A stretch of DNA of 64,000 bases from Comamonas sp. KCTC 72670 (lineage in GTDB: Bacteria > Myxococcota > Myxococcia > Myxococcales > Myxococcaceae), in contig BNCN01000002.1 of NCBI GenBank assembly GCA_014656495.1, positions 825,102 through 889,101 on the forward strand, written 5' to 3'. Made by a program: the position numbers and the translations under genes. Each line of letters starts with the position of its first letter. Within the stretch, counting starts at the first letter, position 1. Shown piece by piece: positions 58,066 to 64,000 of this stretch. Below the pieces are notes generated by a model that made no database searches, was not told the origin of the DNA, and worked only from the letters and a program-made list of their open reading frames with translations.

Positions 58066-59019
58066 TCACGGCCCGCCGGGATGGGGTTCCAGGTGCGCGG
58101 GGCCGCACCCGCTGCCAAGGTTGTTCAGGACGATGTTGTAGTCGGTGAGGTCCACCCTGCGGTCCTGATTGATGTCCGCCTGGGGCGGCGCGGGCGGGAC
58201 GTTCATGCCGTAGTAGCCCAGGACGAAGTAGAAGTCGGTCATGTCCACGCAGCCGTTCAGGTCGGCGTCACCCGGGTAGGGCAGGGGCCGGCTGTCGTCG
58301 ACGACCCGGTAGACACCGCCCGACTCCCGGGACAGCCCCTCCAGCAGCGCGAGGAAGGGCAATTGGGGCGTCGAGCTTCGGGGCGCCAACGTGAGGTAGT
58401 TGTAGAAGACGTTCGCGTCGAGCACGAGCTGGTAGTCCGTCTGGCTGTCTCGCAGCGGGTCCCCCGTCTTGAGCATGTTCCGGACCTTCCACTGCCACGA
58501 ATCTTCCTCGAGCTGCGGGTAGCGCGTGGTGCTGCGCGGGCCGTAGCAGAGGGACGTCGTCGGTGAGCTGTTCTCCTCTCCGTCCGAGATGAGATAGACG
58601 ACCTTGCGTGCGTCGACGCCGGGCTCGAACCGGAGCAGCTCATCCGCGGCATCGCAGACGGCGTGTGCCAGCGGGGTCGCGCCGCGTCCCACCGTCAGCC
58701 GCCCCAGGGTCCTGCGCGTCGCCGCCTCGTCATCGAACCCCTGCTCCTGGATGTAGCCGGTGCCCTCGAAGGTCCAGACCGCGTACTTCCGGGGAAGCGC
58801 GTTGGGCAGGCGCACGTAGTTGTCCGCCAGGGACACCGCCTCCTCGAAGCGCGTCAGGCCCGAGACGCGGGTCGTCAGCATGGTGGCGCTCCGGTCGATG
58901 AGCACGATGACGTGCTCTTCCGTGAAGGCCCGTGCCGCGGTGCCAGACAGCAGTGTCAGCGCGAGGCCCGCCTTCGCGAGCATGCGGGGGCCCTGCCTGG
59001 AGGCGAAGCATTGCAACAT
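58066..59019 (-). CDS. Secreted VWA protein with dockerin-like tail (paralog B)
   Basis: About 317 residues from ATG 59019 (AAGGAG upstream). Signal peptide: LAKAGLALTLLSGTAARAF. The VWA domain has HVIVLIDRSATM; the metal site is D-x-S-x-T, so the last Ser is Thr. It shares the layout and many phrases with the convergent paralog (WSFEGT/WTFEGT, G-[YR]G-[AV]TPLA-[YH]A[AV]CDA, QWKVRN, RTG/KTG). The tail has two dockerin-like Ca loops (GDADLNGCVDMTDFYFVL and ADINQDRRVDLTDYNIVL). The two genes arose by duplication. Function on the cell surface is likely but unknown. Confidence 0.82.
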   Translation of the reverse strand: MLQCFASRQGPRMLAKAGLALTLLSGTAARAFTEEHVIVLIDRSATMLTTRVSGLTRFEEAVSLADNYVRLPNALPRKYAVWTFEGTGYIQEQGFDDEAATRRTLGRLTVGRGATPLAHAVCDAADELLRFEPGVDARKVVYLISDGEENSSPTTSLCYGPRSTTRYPQLEEDSWQWKVRNMLKTGDPLRDSQTDYQLVLDANVFYNYLTLAPRSSTPQLPFLALLEGLSRESGGVYRVVDDSRPLPYPGDADLNGCVDMTDFYFVLGYYGMNVPPAPPQADINQDRRVDLTDYNIVLNNLGSGCGPAHLEPHPGGP

Positions 59020-59081
59020 GGTGACGCTCCTTGTCGGGAAGGGAGGCCCAGGGCGGATGCCGGGGCGAAGCGGACGCGGGG

Positions 59082-61325
59082 CTACAGGCCCTGGACCTGG
59101 ACCGGGAACCAGGCCTCGACGGTGTCGCCCGTCCCCAGTTGGCCGTGGCTGTTGAGTCCCCAGGCCCAGAGCGTGCCGTTCGCCCTCACCGCGAGCGAGT
59201 GCAAGTCCCCCGCGAAGATGGCCGTCGCGTTGGACATGCTGACGACCAGGCCGGGGGTGAGGCGATTGTCGCTGGTGCCATTGCCCAGCTGACCTTCGAA
59301 GTTGAAGCCCCACGCCCAGACCCAGCCGTCCGAGCGCAGCGCGAGCGAGTGGTACGTGCCCGCGGTGATGGAGGTGATGGCGCTCAACCCGGAGACCTGG
59401 AGCGGCGTCGCGCTTCCCTGCGTCGTGCCGACACCCAGCTGCCCCGACGCGTTGTAGCCCCAGGCCCAGACGGTGCCGTCCGCGCGCAGCGCCAGCGAGT
59501 ACATCTTCCCCGCGGCCAGGGACACCACGTTGCCCAGGCCCACGGCCTGGACGGGCACCAGCGTCCACGTCCGCGTTCCGTTCCCCAACTGGCCGTCGAA
59601 GTTGTAGCCGAAGGCCCAGACCGTCCCGTCCGAGCGCAGCGCGAGCGAGTGGCTGCCCCCCGCGGTGATGGCCACGATGTTGGAGAGCCCCGACACCTGG
59701 ACGGGCTGTGTCCTGTCCACCGTCGTCCCGTCACCCACCTGTCCATAGCGGTTGAAGCCCCAGCCCCAGACGGTGCCGTTCGAGCGCAGCGCGAGCGAGT
59801 GGTAGTCCCCGGTGGCGATGGCGGTGACGCCCGTGAGGCCCGCCACCTGGATGGGGGTGGAGCGGTCGGTGCGTGAGCCATCGCCCAGCTGGCCATACTG
59901 ATTCGTTCCCCAGGCCCACACGGTGCCGTCCAGGCGCAGCGCCGCGGTGTGCCGGTGTCCCGAGGACACGGCGGTGATGCCCGTCAGGTTCACCGGGAGC
60001 GGCAGGGCGCTGTTCTGCTGGGTGCCATTGCCGAGCTGTCCCTGGTGGTTGTCGCCCCAGGCCCACAGCCGCCCGTTGGCGCCCAGCATGACGGTGTGGA
60101 GCTGGCCGGACGTCGCGTCCGCGCGGCCCAGGGCGAGCCCGGTGACTTGAACGGGCGCCATCCTTGGTTGGAACGTGGTGTCACCCAACTGGCCGAACAC
60201 GTTGTCGCCCCAGGACCAGGCCGTTCCATCCGCGCCCAGCGCCACCGAGTGTCGGAAGCCGGCCACCAGGGTGACTCCGCCCGTCAGTCCCGCGTGAAGG
60301 GGGACAGGGCTGCTGGTGAGGTTGCCGGTGCCGAGCTGCCGGTAGCGGTTGTCCCCCCACGCCCACACCGCGCCGTCGGTGCGCACGGCCAGCGAGTGGT
60401 AGTTGCCCGCGACGACGGTCCGCGTTTCCGTGAGGCTGATGGGGACGGGCACCGTCCGTTGGACCGTCGTCCCATCGCCGAGCTGTCCGAAGGCGTTGTA
60501 GCCCCAGGCCCACGCCGTGCCGTCCGCGCGCAGCGCCAGCGCGTGGTACGCGCCCGCGGAGATGTGGGTGACCGCGTCCAGGTTCGCGACGCGCACCGGG
60601 ACGGCCCGGCGCACCGTGGTGTCGTCCCCGAGCTGCCCGTACCGGTTGTCGCCCCAGGCCCAGACCGTTCCATCCGCGCGCAGCGCCATGGACGAGGAGC
60701 CGCCGGCGACGACCGCGACGATGTCGAGGAGGCCCGGCACCGGGACGGGCACGGGGCTGCGGGTGAGTGTCGCGTCGCCGAGCTGATTGCTGCGGTTGTC
60801 ACCCCAGGCCCAGACGGTGCCATCCGCGCGCAGCGCGACGGCATGGGCGAACCCCGAGGCCAGGGACACCACGGCGCCCAGCCCTCCCACTCGCTGAGGC
60901 TGTGCGCGGGGCGTGAGCGTTCCATCTCCGAGCTGGCCGCTGGCGTTGTCGCCCCAGGCCCAGACGTCACCGTCCTCGTCCAGGGCCAGCGAGTACTGGT
61001 CTCCCGCCGCCACGGACACCGCCGAGGTGACGCCGGCCACCTGGACGGGCGCGGCCTTGTCCTGGCTGGTGCCGTCTCCCAACTGGCCCAGGCGGTTGAA
61101 GCCCCAGGCGAAGACGGTCCCCTCCGAGTGCACCGCCACGGAGTGATACTGCCCGACCGCCAGCCGCACGGGAGGCAGGCGCGCGCCAGCGCGCTGTCGC
61201 ACCGTCCGCGGGGCGGCGCCGCTGTCCTGGAGGGGGGCCACGCCGCACGCGGTGCCGACGCTCACCAGGGCCAGCAGACCGCCCAGCCAGGACCATCTCC
61301 TCGCACCATCGCTGCTCGGGCCCAT
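59082..61325 (-). CDS. Lipoprotein with 14 RCC1 repeats
   Basis: 747 residues. A signal peptide ends SVGTAC, a lipobox Cys at ~27. The rest is almost entirely tandem RCC1-type repeats of ~48-50 residues, with core pattern A-x-G-x-x-H-S-x-A-L-R-x-D-G-T-V-W-A-W-G-x-N-x-x-G-Q-L-G. I count 14 WGxN-type signatures, enough for two 7-bladed propellers. Repeats differ from each other by only a few residues at many positions, so the array is recent. It probably mediates surface protein contacts. GAGGAG upstream supports ATG 61325. The gene follows VWA paralog B on the same strand by 62 bp. Confidence 0.9.
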   Translation of the reverse strand: MGPSSDGARRWSWLGGLLALVSVGTACGVAPLQDSGAAPRTVRQRAGARLPPVRLAVGQYHSVAVHSEGTVFAWGFNRLGQLGDGTSQDKAAPVQVAGVTSAVSVAAGDQYSLALDEDGDVWAWGDNASGQLGDGTLTPRAQPQRVGGLGAVVSLASGFAHAVALRADGTVWAWGDNRSNQLGDATLTRSPVPVPVPGLLDIVAVVAGGSSSMALRADGTVWAWGDNRYGQLGDDTTVRRAVPVRVANLDAVTHISAGAYHALALRADGTAWAWGYNAFGQLGDGTTVQRTVPVPISLTETRTVVAGNYHSLAVRTDGAVWAWGDNRYRQLGTGNLTSSPVPLHAGLTGGVTLVAGFRHSVALGADGTAWSWGDNVFGQLGDTTFQPRMAPVQVTGLALGRADATSGQLHTVMLGANGRLWAWGDNHQGQLGNGTQQNSALPLPVNLTGITAVSSGHRHTAALRLDGTVWAWGTNQYGQLGDGSRTDRSTPIQVAGLTGVTAIATGDYHSLALRSNGTVWGWGFNRYGQVGDGTTVDRTQPVQVSGLSNIVAITAGGSHSLALRSDGTVWAFGYNFDGQLGNGTRTWTLVPVQAVGLGNVVSLAAGKMYSLALRADGTVWAWGYNASGQLGVGTTQGSATPLQVSGLSAITSITAGTYHSLALRSDGWVWAWGFNFEGQLGNGTSDNRLTPGLVVSMSNATAIFAGDLHSLAVRANGTLWAWGLNSHGQLGTGDTVEAWFPVQVQGL

Positions 61326-61352
61326 GTGACGCTCCTCTTCGCGGGTGGGTTG

Positions 61353-62507
61353 TTACGGCTGGCACCACGTCTTCCCCTGCGGGTCCGGGCAGCGCTCCAG
61401 GACCCAGCGGCCGATGAGGCCCAGCGTCTCCTGGGGAATCGGCGCGCCCGCCATGGGCATGCCCGGGCGCGCCGCGACGAGCCCGTGGCGGTCCTCCACG
61501 TGGCGCGTCGCCAGCCGCACCCAGAGCTCGCGGCCCGAGCGTTCACGCAGGTACTGCTTCATGCCAGCCTCGTTGGCGGTGAAGGCGCGCGCGGCCCGGG
61601 GACTGGTGGCGTGGCAGTGCACGCACGTCGCGGTCCGGAAGAAGGGCCCCCAGAGGAAGTTCACGAAGCCCGGCGGCAGCTGGGCGGGCATCGGCGAGGC
61701 CTCGAGCGCCAGCGCCGCCACGCGCGCATCCAAGGCCTGCTGCTCCTCGGTGCGCAGGGCTCCGAACAGGCGGTGCAGCAGCCGGGCCTCCTCGAGGTCG
61801 AGCGGCACCTCGGGCATGGTGCGCGTCTCCGGCCGGGGCGAGCTGACGCGGTTGTTCGCGTACGCATGAATCCACTCCGGCGTGAAGAGGCCCAGCGTCA
61901 CGGCGCTTCGCCCGGAGAGACGCTGCTCACCTGCGTGGCAGCTCTTGCAGCGCGAGGCCCACAGCGCGTCCGCCCGTTGCCGCTGGGCGGCGCTCAATGG
62001 CACGGCCTGCGCGGTCCGCGCCACCGTCTTGACGCCCAGCATGCGGGCAATCTCCGCGAGCTCCCGGGGGCGCAGGTCGGGATACGCCATCATCCGGGGG
62101 GCCCGGCCGCCCTCGACGAGGGAGAGGGTGCTCGGGCGCTTGAGGAAGTCGCCCAGGCGTTCCAGCGAGATGCGCGGCACCGCGCCCCCGGGCTCCACGT
62201 CCTCCGGCGCGCTCATGTACGAGAGCGGCGATACCGTCGCCATGCTCTTCAGCCGCTCCTCGCGCACCGGAACGGCGACGTAGCGCGGGTCGTTGACACG
62301 CTGGTGGCGCTTCACCGCGACGTCGTTCAGCTCCGCGTGACAGCCAAAGCACTGGGCGTCGGTCCAGCGGCCCAGCCCGTTGCCGAAGCGCTGCTGGGCC
62401 ACCGTGCGCTTCGCGGTGTGGCAACCCGTGCACTCCTCGGCCTTCTCGCCCAGGGCCTGCGCCGGCAGGCCCAGGAGCAGCAGCAGCGTGGCCACGACGT
62501 GCTTCAC
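61353..62507 (-). CDS. Periplasmic tetraheme cytochrome c-type protein
   Basis: About 384 residues from GTG 62507. Signal peptide: VATLLLLLGLPAQALG. Four heme-attachment sites are visible: CTGCH (26-30), CFGCH (53-57), CKSCH (187-191) and CVHCH (295-299). The first two are close, as in the multiheme clusters of electron-transfer proteins, and the last two are widely spaced. No known catalytic domain is recognised. The start overlaps the stop of a small lipoprotein gene (GTGA). It follows the secreted protein genes and lies upstream of the RCC1 lipoprotein by 28 bp, so may be co-transcribed with it. Confidence 0.78.
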   Translation of the reverse strand: MKHVVATLLLLLGLPAQALGEKAEECTGCHTAKRTVAQQRFGNGLGRWTDAQCFGCHAELNDVAVKRHQRVNDPRYVAVPVREERLKSMATVSPLSYMSAPEDVEPGGAVPRISLERLGDFLKRPSTLSLVEGGRAPRMMAYPDLRPRELAEIARMLGVKTVARTAQAVPLSAAQRQRADALWASRCKSCHAGEQRLSGRSAVTLGLFTPEWIHAYANNRVSSPRPETRTMPEVPLDLEEARLLHRLFGALRTEEQQALDARVAALALEASPMPAQLPPGFVNFLWGPFFRTATCVHCHATSPRAARAFTANEAGMKQYLRERSGRELWVRLATRHVEDRHGLVAARPGMPMAGAPIPQETLGLIGRWVLERCPDPQGKTWCQP

Positions 62508-62821
62508 GGCTCGCCTCCCGGGGCATCGGTGATGTGGACCCGTGACGGGTCGTCGCTGGAGGGTCGCGCCAGGTCCTGGCACAGCGCATGGAAGTCCTCG
62601 GCGCTCGCGGTGTCCGGTGACTCCAGACAGCGTTGGTAGGCTTCCACGAGCGCATGCCCTGGCACCGTCCACGCCGCACCGGGCGCGGTCGGCGGGGGCA
62701 GCCCGGCCAGGACGCAGGTTCGCAGCGCCTTCGCCCGCGTGTCGTCCGGGCGACGCGCGTCCTGGCAGCCCGTCATGACGAGCACCACGGCGAGGGGCCA
62801 CCCTGGGAGCCCGTGTGTCAT
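62504..62821 (-). CDS. Small lipoprotein coupled to tetraheme cytochrome
   Basis: 105 residues. A hydrophobic segment ends in VMTGC, a lipobox with Cys19. The mature part has three further Cys and no known domain. It overlaps the tetraheme gene by 4 bp (GTGA), so it is translated with it and could be an assembly or docking partner. Nothing in the sequence shows a specific function. Confidence 0.68.
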   Translation of the reverse strand: MTHGLPGWPLAVVLVMTGCQDARRPDDTRAKALRTCVLAGLPPPTAPGAAWTVPGHALVEAYQRCLESPDTASAEDFHALCQDLARPSSDDPSRVHITDAPGGEP

Positions 62822-62837
62822 TCTCGAGCGCCCGCGC

Positions 62838-63695
62838 TCAAGGCATCACTTCCTGGCCGAACCGGATGTGCAAGGGCTTGGGAATGCACATGTAGATGCT
62901 CTGCTGGGCGTCGGCGCTGCTCATCGTCGCGGTCTCCGCCACGGCGTCCAACTGGAAGAGCTGCATGTAGACCTGCCAGCCCTCCCGAGGGTCCTGGGTG
63001 ACGAAGAGCTGCGGGCGGGTCTGCGTGAGCCGGACGGACTCGTAGAGGAGGTCCCAGTAGTTGCCCGTCCACACGCCCGTCTGGGAGACCTGGAGCACGC
63101 CCGCCGTCCGCAGCGCCTCGTTGATGGCATTCACACTCAGCCGGGGGCTGGTGGGCTCACACAGGGGCACCGTGGCGTCCAGGACGATGACCGGCCGCGT
63201 GCCAATGTAGTCCCGCACGGCCGCCTCGTATTCGACGGGGAAGTAGAGGCTGAGGGAGCAGGCCACCGGGTAGCCCGCGGTGAGGATGGTGGGCTGGTAG
63301 TTGGCTGGCATGAAGGACAGGAGGTCCTTGATGCCCTGGGTGGGCTGGCATTCGCCGTGCGCGGGGAGGGGGCTCGCGCTGACGTCGATGATGCCGTGCT
63401 GGTTCACGAAGGGGATGTAGAGCTCCTGGATGTGGGCTGAGGGACGCAGGTTGACGATGATGCGCCGCAGGGTGCCGACGCTCGAGGTTCCCGTCGGGAC
63501 CTGCGTGTATTGGGTGTAATAGACGGGGCCCCGGTTCTGCCCTTCATAGGGCACGAACACCATGCTCGACTGCTCGAGGGTGCGCGCGTAGTCCAGCGTG
63601 AGCCCGGGGGTGGCGGCGGACGCCGGCTGCGAGACGAGCGCCACGGCGGAGCAGAGGCACACCAGGGCCGAGGCGAGGATTCGATAGGCGGACAT
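62838..63695 (-). CDS. Secreted protein of unknown function
   Basis: 285 residues. Signal peptide: ILASALVCLCSAVALVSQPASAA. The mature protein is rich in aromatic and beta-branched residues, for example MVFVPYEGQNRGPVYYTQYTQVPTGTSSVGTLRRIIVNLRPS and YFPVEYEAAVRDYIGTRPVIVLDATVPLC (long blocks, near 40-80 and 148-180). I see no known catalytic motif. It is the likely upstream neighbour of the small lipoprotein gene, 17 bp away, so they are probably one transcription unit with the cytochrome. Function unknown. Confidence 0.72.
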   Translation of the reverse strand: MSAYRILASALVCLCSAVALVSQPASAATPGLTLDYARTLEQSSMVFVPYEGQNRGPVYYTQYTQVPTGTSSVGTLRRIIVNLRPSAHIQELYIPFVNQHGIIDVSASPLPAHGECQPTQGIKDLLSFMPANYQPTILTAGYPVACSLSLYFPVEYEAAVRDYIGTRPVIVLDATVPLCEPTSPRLSVNAINEALRTAGVLQVSQTGVWTGNYWDLLYESVRLTQTRPQLFVTQDPREGWQVYMQLFQLDAVAETATMSSADAQQSIYMCIPKPLHIRFGQEVMP

Positions 63696-63737
63696 AAGAG
63701 TAGGGGACTCGTGGGCAGAGAAGGGGACGGCGTGAGA

Positions 63738-63763
63738 GGAGGCGCTCGTGCCGCGGCGCCTCC
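63738..63763 (-). terminator. Hairpin after the truncated gene
   Basis: GGAGGCGC and GCGCCTCC form a perfect 8-bp stem with a 10-base loop, about 30 bp after the stop of the minus-strand gene at the window end. Confidence 0.5.
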
Positions 63764-63794
63764 CCTCTGCGGAACCACTCAGACGCTCAGCGTG

Positions 63795-64000
63795 TCACTG
63801 GCCCACGCGCGCGCGGCAGGCCGGGTTGTTCATGTCATACATGACGGGGTACCCGAAGCCGCCCGTGACGCAGTCGATGTTCAGCGCCGTGTTGGCATTG
63901 AAGGGGGCGGGCCCCTGGTTGTAGGCGATGGACATGACTTCGTTGCGCGTCGTCACGATCTTCTCGTAGTTGGCGCGCAGGGTGAAGATGGCCGTCGGCT
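63795..64000 (-). CDS. Partial CDS, C-terminus of an unknown secreted-type protein
   Basis: The last 68 codons of a minus-strand gene whose start lies beyond the window end. The end reads AIFTLRANYEKIVTTRNEVMSIA, then FNANTALNIDCVTGGFGYPVMYDMN and ACRARVGQ (these are separate phrases of the same frame). Two Cys near the end could form a disulfide, as in an exported protein. Frame and codon use look coding, but no family can be named from this fragment. It heads toward the unknown secreted protein gene on the same strand and may belong to the same surface cluster. Confidence 0.6.
   Translation of the reverse strand, partial: PTAIFTLRANYEKIVTTRNEVMSIAYNQGPAPFNANTALNIDCVTGGFGYPVMYDMNNPACRARVGQ

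Noticed and set aside
59082-61325. Regular ~150-bp DNA repeats, considered as a CRISPR-like or minisatellite array
   Set aside because: The repeats are in frame and encode RCC1 units; there are no unique spacers of constant size.
59949-62639. An 896-codon open frame opposite the RCC1 and cytochrome genes
   Set aside because: It is the mirror of the RCC1 repeats and CxxCH-coding DNA; composition is not protein-like.

Overview
The window is high-GC DNA with very strong third-position G/C bias, many predicted lipoproteins, several LysR/TetR/GntR/AraC-type regulators, RCC1-repeat and von Willebrand A/dockerin-like secreted proteins, a H1-like AAKK repeat protein and an AgpS-type ether-lipid enzyme. 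This combination points to a myxobacterium (Myxococcaceae: Myxococcus/Corallococcus/Pyxidicoccus type). That placement is inferred from gene content only. No rRNA, tRNA, CRISPR array, insertion sequence or prophage is visible.

Layout. 0-5 kb: a Cys-rich lipoprotein, a WD40 protein, an AbiEii-like nucleotidyltransferase with an unknown partner, and a divergent orphan MazF/PemK-like toxin. 5-13.9 kb: a beta-lactamase-fold serine hydrolase, a small-molecule catabolic locus (FAH-family hydrolase, VOC protein and NodB-fold hydrolase, divergent from a GntR regulator and an alpha/beta hydrolase), a secreted-type unknown protein and a DHA2 exporter. 14-29 kb: an iron locus made of two convergent operons. 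The rightward operon is uptake (lipoprotein, two small membrane proteins, PepSY membrane reductase, TonB-dependent receptor). The leftward operon is an NRPS-independent citrate-hydroxamate siderophore operon (PLP decarboxylase, two IucA/IucC synthetases, N-acyltransferase, N-hydroxylase, MFS exporter). Fur-box-like sequences precede both, and a 10-bp-stem terminator separates their ends.

29-38.5 kb: a non-coding stretch, degenerate DoxX and TetR remnants, a LysR/MFS divergent pair, an apparently leaderless arsR with an AHSA1/SRPBCC gene, a GST, and an MbnH/MbnP-like pair (di-heme MauG-type enzyme plus its lipoprotein substrate). 38.5-44.6 kb: a three-gene ether-lipid operon (AgpS; a fused fatty-acyl reductase/acyltransferase; an extended SDR) divergent from a TetR gene, with three GTCTCG half-sites in between. 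44.8-56.8 kb: a deoxyhypusine-synthase-like gene, LysR/RidA, two DUF1801 genes (one fused to an H1-like tail), AraC/VOC, a two-component system next to an 11-bp direct repeat and a secreted hydrolase, a GST, an S9 peptidase and a LysR gene.

57-64 kb: a cell-surface cluster. It has two paralogous VWA plus dockerin-like proteins (convergent), a lipoprotein with 14 RCC1 repeats, a tetraheme cytochrome with a small lipoprotein, an unknown secreted protein and the C-terminus of another unknown gene cut by the window end. Most operons use 4-bp ATGA/GTGA overlaps. Convergent gene pairs are often separated by strong GC-rich hairpins.
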